Positions 41,010 to 50,171 of a stretch of DNA of 64,000 bases are shown piece after piece. The translations under genes and the position numbers were made by a program. The DNA comes from Prochlorococcus sp. AG-402-I23 (lineage in GTDB: Bacteria; Cyanobacteriota; Cyanobacteriia; PCC-6307; Cyanobiaceae). Position 1 is the first letter of the stretch. Every line of letters starts with the position of its first letter. The notes beneath the pieces were generated by a model, which made no database searches, was not told the origin of the DNA, and saw only the letters and a program-made list of their open reading frames with translations. The stretch spans positions 1 through 64,000 of the forward strand of contig QCIB01000003.1 in the NCBI GenBank assembly GCA_003216915.1. The letters run 5' to 3'.

Positions 41010-42266
41010 AAAATTATTTTTTAAAAGTTGTGCCCATAATAAATTTCCTTTTTGACAAAAATCAATTTCAGAAGGTATTTCTATTAATAAATCTGAATTA
41101 GATATTGAACTAATCTTTGATGAGGATTGTTCTTCAGAAATATCTGCAATCAATTCGCCTTCTTTATTAACAATAAGTTTTCCTCTAAGCAATTCAGGTC
41201 TCCCTTTTCTTCTTTTCAAATCAGAATTCAGCTTAACCTTAATCCTAAGAGGGAATTCAATATTAGTAATCCCTTCAAGTTTCTGAAGCGCCGGCCACAC
41301 AAGTTGTATAAAAGTAATAGCTGCTGAAACGGGATTCCCCGGTAATCCAAAATAAGGAATTTTTTTATTTATAAATCCAAAAGCAAAGGGTTTTCCTGGC
41401 TTTAAAAATAGTTTCCAAAATTTAATCTCTCCTATCTCGTTAATAATATCTTTTAAAAAATCTTTTTTACCCACTGATATCCCACCAACTGAAATAACCA
41501 CATCATTAAATTCAGAAATATTTCTAAGAGAATTTTTAATATTTTGATAATTATCTTTTTCTATATGAATTTCATTAATTTCAAATCCAAGATTTTTTGC
41601 GATTGATTTTATCAAAATACTATTACTTTCCCATATTTCTCCTTTCTTTCTTGCAGTTCCTGATTTGATAAGTTCATCTCCAGTAATTAGTAAACCTAAT
41701 TTAGAAATTTTACTAACTTTTATAGTTTTTATCCCACAACTTGCTAATTTACTTAAAATCCCAGGTGTAATCTTTACCCCTTTCTTGATTAATATTTCAC
41801 CTTTAAATACTTGATCATTTTTTTCTCTAATCCAAGAGTTATTAGATGATTTTTCTTTTTTAACAATATACTCATTTCCGTTTAAAAGTTCTAAAGAAAC
41901 TTGTTCTTGAGGTATCACATAAAAACAATTATTTGGCACAAATGAACCTGTACTAATCGTTACAGCTTCACCTTTTTTAAGAAGGTCATTAAATGGCTTT
42001 CCGGGAAAAGAATCTCCGACAATTTTCCATTTATTCCCTTTAGTTGACTCTCCTACCGCATATCCATCCATAACTGAAGATCTATAACCTGGTATATCTT
42101 CCTCAGATAAGATTTCCTCCATAGAAACTTTTCCAAGTGCTTCGTCTAAATTGATCTCTTCCTTATGTAAAATTTCATTATTCACTATTAAAGTATCTAT
42201 CTCTTCCAAGATTTTTTTAATAGCATCATTTAAATAAAGACCCTGATTATTGATATCAATTCCCAT
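41004..42266 (-). CDS. moeA: Molybdopterin molybdenumtransferase
   Basis: 420 aa. EDIPGYRSSVMDGYAV near the N-terminus, VVISVGGISVGKKDFLKDII and PGKPFAFGFINKKIPYFGLP with GNPVSAAITF are MoeA signatures. It inserts molybdate into adenylylated molybdopterin. Lies directly upstream of, and on the same strand as, nothing but downstream of moaC (12 bp gap), so they form a moaC-moeA operon. Confidence 0.94.
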   Translation of the reverse strand: MGIDINNQGLYLNDAIKKILEEIDTLIVNNEILHKEEINLDEALGKVSMEEILSEEDIPGYRSSVMDGYAVGESTKGNKWKIVGDSFPGKPFNDLLKKGEAVTISTGSFVPNNCFYVIPQEQVSLELLNGNEYIVKKEKSSNNSWIREKNDQVFKGEILIKKGVKITPGILSKLASCGIKTIKVSKISKLGLLITGDELIKSGTARKKGEIWESNSILIKSIAKNLGFEINEIHIEKDNYQNIKNSLRNISEFNDVVISVGGISVGKKDFLKDIINEIGEIKFWKLFLKPGKPFAFGFINKKIPYFGLPGNPVSAAITFIQLVWPALQKLEGITNIEFPLRIKVKLNSDLKRRKGRPELLRGKLIVNKEGELIADISEEQSSSKISSISNSDLLIEIPSEIDFCQKGNLLWAQLLKNNFL

Positions 42267-42278
42267 TATTGTTAGTAC

Positions 42279-42764
42279 TTAACTTCTTTTTAATATTCCA
42301 TTTTTACCACCTTTTTTTTCTAAAAGGCGAATATTATCAATAGTCATAAAAGGATCTAAAGCTTTAAGCATGTCATATAGAGTGAGAAGACCAATTGAAA
42401 CTGATGTAAGAGCCTCCATCTCAACACCTGTTTTAGAATGAGATTTGCAAAAAGCAATAATTTTAATTGCTTTCATTGATTCACAAATTTCAAAATCAAT
42501 TGTAATTTTATTCAATGATAAATTATGACAGAGAGGAATAAGTTCTGAGGTTTTTTTTGCACCATTTATTGCAGAAAATCTAGCCGCTCCAAAAATATCA
42601 CCTTTTTTAATTTTTTCATTTTTTATTTTTTCTAATATTTCTTTATTTAAATTAATGTATCCTTCTGCTAAAGCCTCTCTTTTAGTTTCTACTTTATCTG
42701 AAATATCAACTATGTTCATTTCTCCCCTTTCATTAATATGAGTTAAAGATTTATCCATTTCCAT
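42279..42764 (-). CDS. moaC: Cyclic pyranopterin monophosphate synthase accessory protein
   Basis: 161 aa. MVDISDKVETKREALAEGYI-like start (here NIVDISDKVETKREA), GAARFSAINGAKKTSELIPL followed by CHNL, and KTGVEMEALTSVSIGLLTLYD are MoaC motifs. With MoaA it makes cPMP from GTP. Length is typical. Confidence 0.94.
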   Translation of the reverse strand: MEMDKSLTHINERGEMNIVDISDKVETKREALAEGYINLNKEILEKIKNEKIKKGDIFGAARFSAINGAKKTSELIPLCHNLSLNKITIDFEICESMKAIKIIAFCKSHSKTGVEMEALTSVSIGLLTLYDMLKALDPFMTIDNIRLLEKKGGKNGILKRS

Positions 42765-42865
42765 TTAGCAATTTATTCAATAATACAAAAAATAAAATTT
42801 TTAATAAAGCTAATATCAATTTTTTATACTTAGCATTAATTTATTAATAAAATATCAATTTAATT

Positions 42866-43327
42866 TTGGATAACAGTCAATCAAATCATTATTTTAATTT
42901 CGAGGATGATTTTATTAAAGACTTAAGATGCATTCCTTTGTGTGTAAGAAGGAAACTTGATTTGATTGGAATAAAATTAAAACTTACTCATTGGCAAGAT
43001 TTTAATTTAATTGAAAAAAATAAGATAGTAGATTGGCCAGATTCAAAAAACGATCTTATTGATTTAAAAACTTTTTTAAAAGAAATTACATCTAATTCAA
43101 AATATGGAGAAGCAAAAGAAATAGAAATTTCAATTAATCAACCTTGGCAAAATAAAAATAAAGTTCCTGACCAAGTTGTAAAATCGGCACTAGCAAGGGG
43201 AATTAATATTTCAGTTGAAAAATGGAAAAATTTAAATGAATTAGATAGATTTGCTTTTTGCAAATTAGTTAGACCCAGTCATGAACACAATAATTTAGAT
43301 AGAGCATTTGATGAGATTCTGAAATAA
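42866..43327 (+). CDS. narM: Nitrate reductase-associated protein
   Basis: 153 aa from a TTG start. FNFEDDFIKDLRCIPLCVRR then KLDLIGIKLKLTHWQDF matches the cyanobacterial nitrate reductase-associated family. NarM is needed for active NarB in cyanobacteria. Convergent with narB, stops 10 bp apart. Confidence 0.9.
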   Translation: MDNSQSNHYFNFEDDFIKDLRCIPLCVRRKLDLIGIKLKLTHWQDFNLIEKNKIVDWPDSKNDLIDLKTFLKEITSNSKYGEAKEIEISINQPWQNKNKVPDQVVKSALARGINISVEKWKNLNELDRFAFCKLVRPSHEHNNLDRAFDEILK

Positions 43328-43336
43328 GATTATTGT

Positions 43337-45448
43337 CTAGTTTGGAATAATTATTACTGAGCATGCTTTTAATTCCGGTTGTTTTGATATAGGGCATGAC
43401 TTTTCATGCATCAAAGAGTTTACTTCACACATATTTTTTTGACTAAAACCCCAATGCATTGGTAAAAAAACTGTACCTGCTTTAATTTTGTCAGTAACCT
43501 GAACTTTTGCTTGAACTTCCCCTCTTTTGGATTTAATTTTTACTATTTCATCATTTTTGATTTTTAAAGATAAAGCATCTTTAGAATTAATTTCCAATAA
43601 CGGTTCTGGATTTTTTTTTGTAAGTTTTTGAACTTTAGAAGTTCTTGTCATTGTATGCCATTGACTTAGATATCTTCCAATTGTCAAAATTAGTGGGTAC
43701 TCATCTGAAGGGGGTTCAGCCAACCCTATAGGATCATCAATACAAAAATTTGCTTTACCAGTCTCAGTTGGGAAATAACCATCTTCATATAATCTTTTTG
43801 AAGATGTACTAGGTACGCTGCCTTTAGGATAAGGCCATTGTTGAGGACCATGATTTTTTAATAATTGATATGATAATCCACTCATATCGCATAATCTTTT
43901 TGTAGTTGTTTTTAAGAATTCATCATAAACATCCGATGAAGATTTATATTCAAATTGTTTGAAATAGCCTATCTTCTGTCCTAATTCAGCAAATATTTGC
44001 CAATCTGGTTTTGAATTTTTATTCGATTCTCTGAAAGAGGGGCAAAGGGTTACTCTTCTTTCTGAATTTGTCATTACACCATCTTTTTCGCTCCATTGAG
44101 CCGCCGGCAATACTAGATGAGCATATTTAATTGATTCACTTTGTTCATAAGATTCGTTAAGGATAATTAAAGGACATTTTGAAAGTGTTTTTTTTACAAA
44201 GTTTAAATTTGGCATGCTAACCAAAGGGTTCGTAGCTGCAATCCACCAAATTTTCACTGTTCCTTTTTTTATAGCTTCTATTTGTTCAAAGGCAGATAGA
44301 CCCTGTTTTGAAGATATCTTGCCCTTAGGGAACCCCCATATTTTTTCAATTTCATTCCTATCTATTTTATTTTTTACAAACCTATATCCTGGAAGAAGGT
44401 GCGATAGTCCACCAGCTTCTCTCCCCCCCATAGCGTTTGGTTGGCCAGTTAAGGAAAAAGGACCAGAACCTTCTTTACCTATTTGGCCGGTCATTAGATG
44501 AAGATTTATTAGCCCATTTACTGCTGCTGTACCCTCTTGCCTTTGATTCAAACCCATCGACCAGAGACTTAGAACATTTTTGCTTTCTCCCCATAATTTT
44601 GCAATATCAATAATTGTTTGCTCGGAAATATTGCAAATTTCACTTATTTTTTTTAAATCCCATTTTTGTATATGTTTTACAAAATGAAAATAGTTTTCGG
44701 TCGACTTCTCAATGAAATTTTGATCAGTTAATTGATTCATATAAAGATAATTCGCAATCCCAATAAATAAAAAAAGATCTGTTCCAGAAGAAATTTGTAA
44801 GTAAAAATCTGCTATGGATGAAGTTTCTGTTTCTCTTGGATCAATTACTATTACTTTTAAATTATCATTTACGTTTCTTTTACGTTTCTTAATTCGATCA
44901 AAAAGAACTGGATGACATTCTGCAGTATTTGACCCTATTAATAAAATTAAAGAGCAATGATCAATATCTTCATAACAACAAGGTGGGCCATCAGAGCCAA
45001 AACTTCTGTTGTATCCAGCTACCGCTGAGCTCATACATAGTCTTGAATTAGCATCAAAATTATTTGTGCCTATTGCTCCCTTGAGAAGCTTCTGGGCTAC
45101 GTAATAATCTTCAGTATGAAATTGACCTGAGCCATACATAGCTATTGAATCAGCTCCGTAATTTTTTATAGAACTCAGAATATTCTCTTTCAGAATTTCA
45201 TATGATTCGTCCCAGGAAATTTCTTTAAATTCTTCATTTAAATTTTCCCTATAAAGTGGTTCTTTTAATCTCCCATCTTTTAGAGTCTCACATACTGTTG
45301 CTCCTTTTACGCACAATTTACCATGAGTTGAAGGACTATCCCTATCTCCACTTACTAACCATTTATCATCAGAAACCGAAGTTTTAGGCCTCATTTTTAA
45401 ACCACATCCAACACCGCAATATGGGCATTGACTTCTAGTAAAATTCAT
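43337..45448 (-). CDS. narB: Ferredoxin-nitrate reductase
   Basis: 703 aa. N-terminal [4Fe-4S] motif C8-x2-C11-x3-C15 (CPYCGVGCG), with a further ligand in GKLCVKG. SRLCMSSAVAGYNRSFGSDG supplies the Mo-coordinating Cys, and MGGREAGGLSHLLPGYRF and SQWHTMTRTSKV line the bis-MGD cofactor. Reduces nitrate to nitrite with ferredoxin electrons in the cytoplasm. It lies 35 bp downstream of the permease on the same strand, so the two are probably co-transcribed from the NtcA-controlled promoter. Confidence 0.96.
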   Translation of the reverse strand: MNFTRSQCPYCGVGCGLKMRPKTSVSDDKWLVSGDRDSPSTHGKLCVKGATVCETLKDGRLKEPLYRENLNEEFKEISWDESYEILKENILSSIKNYGADSIAMYGSGQFHTEDYYVAQKLLKGAIGTNNFDANSRLCMSSAVAGYNRSFGSDGPPCCYEDIDHCSLILLIGSNTAECHPVLFDRIKKRKRNVNDNLKVIVIDPRETETSSIADFYLQISSGTDLFLFIGIANYLYMNQLTDQNFIEKSTENYFHFVKHIQKWDLKKISEICNISEQTIIDIAKLWGESKNVLSLWSMGLNQRQEGTAAVNGLINLHLMTGQIGKEGSGPFSLTGQPNAMGGREAGGLSHLLPGYRFVKNKIDRNEIEKIWGFPKGKISSKQGLSAFEQIEAIKKGTVKIWWIAATNPLVSMPNLNFVKKTLSKCPLIILNESYEQSESIKYAHLVLPAAQWSEKDGVMTNSERRVTLCPSFRESNKNSKPDWQIFAELGQKIGYFKQFEYKSSSDVYDEFLKTTTKRLCDMSGLSYQLLKNHGPQQWPYPKGSVPSTSSKRLYEDGYFPTETGKANFCIDDPIGLAEPPSDEYPLILTIGRYLSQWHTMTRTSKVQKLTKKNPEPLLEINSKDALSLKIKNDEIVKIKSKRGEVQAKVQVTDKIKAGTVFLPMHWGFSQKNMCEVNSLMHEKSCPISKQPELKACSVIIIPN

Positions 45449-45483
45449 AAAATTTCTTTTATAAATATTTACATAGTTGTTGG

Positions 45484-47037
45484 TTAAACGTAATTTTCAG
45501 CTTTTTCCCCTTCATAAGCATCAGCGAATGATCCTTGAGGTTCCTTTAAAAAGAAATAACAGAAGAATCCAACTATTAATCCTGCTATACCTAAAACTTG
45601 GAAGAACGCACTATTTGAAGCAGCAATTATTTCTGGAGAAGGATCCTTACCTCCACCCATCCATAAAGGTAAAAGGCTATATATATTTAGATAAGTTACC
45701 GCACCAACATTTCCATAAGCCCCAACCAATCCAGCTATTTGTCCTGTTACTCTTTTTTTAACTAAGGGAACTAAAGCAAAAGTTGAACCTTCTCCTGATT
45801 GAACAAAAAATGAACAAAGCATAGTTAAAAATACAGCCATAAGAATTCCTGCTGATCCAGTAAAAGTTCCAGGTTTTATTAAAGACATCAATAGATATCC
45901 AAATCCTAATCCCATAGTTAGGAACCCCATTGTATTTTTTCTATTGCCTGTTCTGTCTGATATCAAACCCCCGGCAGGTCTAGCTATTAAATTCACAAAT
46001 GCATAACATGATGCAAGAATTCCGGCTATAGCTTTAGGTAAATCAAACGTAAATTCAAAGAAACTAGGAAGCATTGAAACTACTGCTAATTCTGATCCAA
46101 AATTTACAATGTAAGTTAATTCCAAAATAGCTACTTGTTTGAATTCATATCTATCTTCTTTAGGATAAATTTTAGTTCCATTTAACAATTCAATATTAGT
46201 TCTTATAATTCCCCAAGTTTGGAAAACAAACCAAGCTAAAACTGCGAGTAATGCTATTGGATAAGTAGATGAAGTAAGGAAACCTACTTTTTGAAGTCTC
46301 CAACATAGGACTGAAAGAATTGCTGCGAATGGGACATTCATTCCAATTAAACCCCAGAAATCTCTTATAGTCGTTACTTCTAAACCAGCTGTTTTTGCAG
46401 GCCTTTGATAAGGTTTTCCTGGAGGTGTATCAGTTACACTGAAGAAATAAATAATTCCATAAACGAAAGAAATAATTCCTGTAAGAGCAATAGCTCCCCT
46501 CCAATTAAGTACAGCTCCAGTTGGCAACTCAAAACCTCCTGAAAAAGATAAGAATCCAGCTACGGCAACAAGAGAAAGCGCAGAAAAAGCAGATCCAAAA
46601 TTTCCCCATCCTCCATATATTCCCTCAGCCAAACCAATTTCTTTGGGAGGGAACCACTCAGATACCATTCTTATTCCGATAACAAAACCTGCTCCTACTA
46701 TTGATAAAAGCAATCTCGCAATAACAAGTTGATTGAAGTCTTGAGCACCAGCAAATAATAAACATGGGACTACAGAAAATATCAAGATTGTTGAGTAAGT
46801 TTTTCTTGGGCCAAATTTATCTAACAACATTCCAATCAAAACTCTTGCAGGGATAGTTAAAGCAACATTACATATTGCTACTGTCCTAATTTGAGCAACA
46901 GATAAACCTAAATCTGCTTTAACAGTAGTTGCAAGAGGTGCGAGGTTAAACCAAACAACAAAAGTAAGGAAAAAGGCAAACCAGGTGAGGTGAAGAGTTC
47001 TATATCTGCCATTTAAAGACCAAACATCACTTAACAT
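45484..47037 (-). CDS. napA: Nitrate/nitrite MFS permease (NrtP/NapA type)
   Basis: 517 aa with about 12 membrane helices. TLHLTWFAFFLTFVVWFNLA, GIRMVSEWFPPKEIGLAEGI then YGGWGNFGSA and GAYGNVGAVTYLN are signatures of the NNP nitrate/nitrite porter group of the MFS. Marine cyanobacteria use this permease instead of an ABC system. A perfect NtcA site lies 57 bp upstream of the start. Cluster leader for narB. Confidence 0.93.
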   Translation of the reverse strand: MLSDVWSLNGRYRTLHLTWFAFFLTFVVWFNLAPLATTVKADLGLSVAQIRTVAICNVALTIPARVLIGMLLDKFGPRKTYSTILIFSVVPCLLFAGAQDFNQLVIARLLLSIVGAGFVIGIRMVSEWFPPKEIGLAEGIYGGWGNFGSAFSALSLVAVAGFLSFSGGFELPTGAVLNWRGAIALTGIISFVYGIIYFFSVTDTPPGKPYQRPAKTAGLEVTTIRDFWGLIGMNVPFAAILSVLCWRLQKVGFLTSSTYPIALLAVLAWFVFQTWGIIRTNIELLNGTKIYPKEDRYEFKQVAILELTYIVNFGSELAVVSMLPSFFEFTFDLPKAIAGILASCYAFVNLIARPAGGLISDRTGNRKNTMGFLTMGLGFGYLLMSLIKPGTFTGSAGILMAVFLTMLCSFFVQSGEGSTFALVPLVKKRVTGQIAGLVGAYGNVGAVTYLNIYSLLPLWMGGGKDPSPEIIAASNSAFFQVLGIAGLIVGFFCYFFLKEPQGSFADAYEGEKAENYV

Positions 47038-47093
47038 AAAAGTTTTTTTAAATTATTTTTTAGCAATTTATATTTCGATCAATGCATTCATTT

Positions 47094-47107
47094 GTATTAT
47101 TTAATAC
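47094..47107 (-). promoter_or_regulatory. NtcA-binding site for the nitrate permease and narB
   Basis: GTATTATTTAATAC is an exact GTA-N8-TAC palindrome. On the minus strand a TATAAA box follows 21 bp later, about the spacing of class II NtcA-activated promoters, with the permease ATG about 35 bp beyond it. Strong candidate for nitrogen-control of permease-narB. Confidence 0.75.
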
Positions 47108-47208
47108 AAAATCTGGATTTTAAGAAATGCATCTTTTTTTTAAAGACTAGAATTAATAGTCAGCACTAATAAAATCAAAATTAAGCAAAATTAGTAATCT
47201 GATTATTG

Positions 47209-47222
47209 GTATTATTCGATAC
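47209..47222 (+). promoter_or_regulatory. NtcA-binding site near mobA
   Basis: GTATTATTCGATAC is a second exact GTA-N8-TAC, 33 bp before the mobA start. A -10 box at standard spacing would place the transcript start almost at the ATG. It may activate mobA-moaA or act on both sides. Confidence 0.65.
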
Positions 47223-47255
47223 ATAAAATTCTCGTGGGAAAGTATTGCCTAAGTT

Positions 47256-47861
47256 ATGGAAATAAAACATAAAAAATTTAAAGCATTCATTTTGGCTGGT
47301 GGCAAGAGTTCAAGGATGGGATTTGATAAAGCACTAATTAAACATCATGACGGCGGAAATTGGCTGACTCACAAAATAAAAATATTAAATAACCTTAATT
47401 TAGAGACTTTTGTAATAACAAATTACTCTTCTCATTTTAAAGAAGTTGATAATAGGATTAATGTTGGGTTTATTTCAGATGCCCAACCCTTTGATGGTCC
47501 CTTAACTTGTATAGAACAAATTTTTTCATCTTTTAAAAAAACTACTAAAAATATCCTAATAATCCCGATAGATATGCCTAATTTGAATACAAAAATAATT
47601 TATTCACTTTTTAAATCATGGGAAGAAAATCAAAATTTTGCTGTAATATCCCATGATGGAATTTTTGCACAACCATTATTCGGAATTTATCCCATCAATA
47701 AAGAAAATCATTTTAAATTAAAAAAAAAGTTATCATCTGGGAAGAAAAATTTTCTCGGATGGGTTGATCAAATTCCCCACAAACATTTCTATGCAAACAA
47801 TGGAGATTTAATTAATATAAATTCCAAGAGAGAATTCTTAAATATGAATAATGGGACTTAA
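47256..47861 (+). CDS. mobA: Molybdenum cofactor guanylyltransferase
   Basis: 201 aa. FILAGGKSSRMGFDKALIKH is the nucleotidyltransferase loop, with IIPIDMPNLN carrying the metal-binding Asp. It couples GMP to molybdopterin to form MGD, the form used by NarB. It overlaps moaA by 11 bp in another frame. Confidence 0.93.
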   Translation: MEIKHKKFKAFILAGGKSSRMGFDKALIKHHDGGNWLTHKIKILNNLNLETFVITNYSSHFKEVDNRINVGFISDAQPFDGPLTCIEQIFSSFKKTTKNILIIPIDMPNLNTKIIYSLFKSWEENQNFAVISHDGIFAQPLFGIYPINKENHFKLKKKLSSGKKNFLGWVDQIPHKHFYANNGDLININSKREFLNMNNGT

Positions 47862-48912
47862 GCAATTGGAGGATAATAGAAAAAGAAAGTTAAAAGTTTT
47901 AAGGTTATCTCTTAAACAAAATTGCAATTTTTCGTGCATTTACTGTAAACCTGAGAACAATAGTTTGGATGTTTTAAATATTGAACAATTTAAAAAGTTA
48001 ATTTTAGTAAGTTGTCGATTAGGGGTAAATTCTTTAAGAATCACTGGAGGAGAACCTTTATTGAGTTCTCAATTAGATGAGCTTCTTTATGAAATTAAAT
48101 TGCAAAGATTAGAAGAATCAAATCCAATAGCTAATTTACAGGATATTTCTCTAACCACAAATGGATATTTGCTCTCTAAGGAAAAAGCTAATGAGCTTTT
48201 TAAAAATGGTTTAGACCGCATAACAGTAAGTTTAGATGCGATTGATCCTGATATTTTTTCAAACATGATTGGAGAGGAAAATAAAATTATTGGCAAAGAA
48301 AAATTATTTACTGTCCTTGAAGGAATAGATCATGCAATTAATGCTGGATTTAATCCAAAAGCGGGAAAATTAAAAATAAATGCAGTTATAAAAAAAGAGA
48401 TTAATGATAATCAAATTTTTGAATTAGTTGATTTTGCAAAAAAAAGATCTATAGAAATTCGTTTCATTGAATATATGGACGTAGGTACATCTAATAATTG
48501 GCAGCCATCAGATGTTTTTTTCTCTGAAAGAATTATTAGGCTTTTAAAGAAGAAACATCGATTAAAAGACTACGGAAGAAAGGAGGGACAAACTGCTAAT
48601 AGATGGTACATGAGTGATTCAAATAGTTTTGTAAGTACAATCTCTTCAATAAGCAGTCCCTTTTGTTCAGATTGTAATAGGTTGAGGATAACTAGCGATG
48701 GTTATGCTTATAAATGTCTTTTTTCTAGTGAAGGTATAAATCTAAACCCATGGTTGTCTCTACCAATTAATCTCCATGAACTGGAAAATAAAATCAAGAG
48801 CATTTGGGAAGCTAGAGAAGATAACTATAGTGAAGATCGATTTAAAATATTGGAGAAAACAACTGTCAAAAATCAAAAAATGCATCCATCAATGTCATAT
48901 CTTGGGGGATAA
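47851..48912 (+). CDS. moaA: GTP 3',8-cyclase (radical SAM)
   Basis: 353 aa. Radical-SAM cluster C-x3-C-x2-C in NCNFSCIYCKPE, then RITGGEPLL and the second cluster FCSDCNRLRITSDGYAYKC. It ends in LGG, where the C-terminal Gly-Gly is needed for activity. With MoaC it turns GTP into cPMP. Start chosen as the ATG inside the mobA end. Downstream of the NtcA site shared with mobA. Confidence 0.94.
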   Translation: MGLKQLEDNRKRKLKVLRLSLKQNCNFSCIYCKPENNSLDVLNIEQFKKLILVSCRLGVNSLRITGGEPLLSSQLDELLYEIKLQRLEESNPIANLQDISLTTNGYLLSKEKANELFKNGLDRITVSLDAIDPDIFSNMIGEENKIIGKEKLFTVLEGIDHAINAGFNPKAGKLKINAVIKKEINDNQIFELVDFAKKRSIEIRFIEYMDVGTSNNWQPSDVFFSERIIRLLKKKHRLKDYGRKEGQTANRWYMSDSNSFVSTISSISSPFCSDCNRLRITSDGYAYKCLFSSEGINLNPWLSLPINLHELENKIKSIWEAREDNYSEDRFKILEKTTVKNQKMHPSMSYLGG

Positions 48913-48986
48913 AAAATTATTTAGTATAAATAACAACATCATATATCTTTAATTCGAGGGAAATTAATTACAAATTTATATTTTTG

Positions 48987-49127
48987 ATGCGTTTAGCGAT
49001 TTTACTTGGTTTTATTTTTGGGGTAACTCATGGAACTGTTGTTTCCGAAAGTTATTCTGCAAACAATTATGAAAATAATAAATTATATTTCACTCAAAAA
49101 AATTCAAATATATTTTCTTCACTTTAA
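48987..49127 (+). CDS. Small secreted peptide, 46 aa
   Basis: MRLAILLGFIFGVTHGTVVS looks like a signal peptide. The remainder is Asn/Tyr/Ser-rich. No family is recognised. Confidence 0.45.
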   Translation: MRLAILLGFIFGVTHGTVVSESYSANNYENNKLYFTQKNSNIFSSL

Positions 49128-49224
49128 AATTTTATTTCTTATTTTTTTATAGTTTTTGTATTGCCATTAACATCTTGTAAATTAAATTGTAATTATAGTT
49201 AAAATGTAGCGTAGACTACATAAA

Positions 49225-49271
49225 CGTTCATCTCGTTTTTCGAGCCGCATTAAGATTGAAGCCAAGGAACG
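49225..49271 (+). promoter_or_regulatory. Possible glutamine riboswitch-like leader
   Basis: CGTTC (49225) pairs with GAACG (49267), enclosing a CTCG/CGAG hairpin with a T5 loop, then CGCATTAAG and GAAGCCAAGGAACG. This is reminiscent of the glnA / downstream-peptide glutamine riboswitch (CGUUCAUC ... GAAGGAACG), which in picocyanobacteria precedes small ORFs. The core between the hairpins does not match perfectly. It sits 17 bp upstream of a small gene. Confidence 0.35.
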
Positions 49272-49287
49272 GGGACTTCAGTCAAAA

Positions 49288-49617
49288 ATGAAATTTAGTC
49301 ACATAACTATTATGTCTAATAACGTATCTACCTCAGTAAGTAGTAACAATATTACTGCATTATTTGCAGGTTTTCTTGGAGCATTTATTGTTGGTTCTCT
49401 TGGAGTCCAACTTGTAAAAACCCAAAGGCCTTCTTTTCAATCTCAACCATTAAAAGTTCAACCAGTTATCGCTCATCAATCAACTTTATGGGCAACATTA
49501 GGAGAACAAGATACTCCTATTGTTAAAAATAAAGTTTCTAATGCTAAAACTACAGGGATTCTCCCTGTTATAGGTTCTGAAGCAACTCTTTGGGCTCCTC
49601 TAGGTTTAGGTAATTAG
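49288..49617 (+). CDS. Membrane-anchored hypothetical protein, 109 aa
   Basis: Either ATG 49288 or ATG 49312 could be the start. One membrane helix (ALFAGFLGAFIVGSLGVQLV), then a tail with two related units, HQSTLWATLGEQ and SEATLWAPLGLG. A strong terminator follows. It may be controlled by the leader structure upstream. Function unknown. Confidence 0.6.
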   Translation: MKFSHITIMSNNVSTSVSSNNITALFAGFLGAFIVGSLGVQLVKTQRPSFQSQPLKVQPVIAHQSTLWATLGEQDTPIVKNKVSNAKTTGILPVIGSEATLWAPLGLGN

Positions 49618-49643
49618 TAAATTAGGTCTTTTTTTAATAAACC

Positions 49644-49672
49644 AAAGGGGGTTTTTAACCCCCTTTTTTTTA
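49644..49672 (+). terminator. Rho-independent terminator
   Basis: AAAGGGGG and CCCCCTTT form an 8-bp stem over TTTTTAA, followed by a T-run. Confidence 0.85.
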
Positions 49673-49919
49673 TTAATTGAATTAATAAAGTATTTGAAAA
49701 TTTCCAATCCTATTTTAGATAACAATAAATTAAATCAGGGTTTGAAAACAATGTAATCGTAGATACCAAAAGCTTTTTTATTAATTGATTATAAATAAAA
49801 AACAAGAGTTAACCCGTTCCAATTTGTTGACTCTGAGGTTTAACCGTTGATTCCTTATTTGCTTCTAGTTGTGACTCGCTAGTTGAAAGATTAAAAAACG
49901 GTATTTTACACCTTAAATC

Positions 49920-50057
49920 ATGGAAAAAAAAATTGCAAAGAAATACGCCGATCTTATAGTCCAGGCTAATAATTCAACTAGCAGAAAAGAAGCTTTGTCA
50001 TTAATTAAACAGGCAACAAAATTAAAAACCAAACTTGATCAATACGAAATGATGTAG
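49920..50057 (+). CDS. Small helical protein (KKYADL family), 45 aa, copy 3
   Basis: MEKKIAKKYADLIVQANNST then SRKEALSLIKQATKLKTKLD and QYEMM. The C-terminal EMM matches 16495-16629. Third member of the family in the window. The 49673-49919 gap shows nothing else. Confidence 0.6.
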   Translation: MEKKIAKKYADLIVQANNSTSRKEALSLIKQATKLKTKLDQYEMM

Positions 50058-50171
50058 TTTCTTAATGACCGATAGACGATTCAAGATGAGGTATAAACTA
50101 GCTCCTTTTTTTTTATCTTGCTATATAAATACTAAGAGATTATTTAGCTTCTTCTGTTTAAATAAAATATT

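Noticed and set aside
44214..44501. 95-aa plus-strand ORF inside narB
   Set aside because: Antisense shadow; narB motifs on the other strand are unambiguous.
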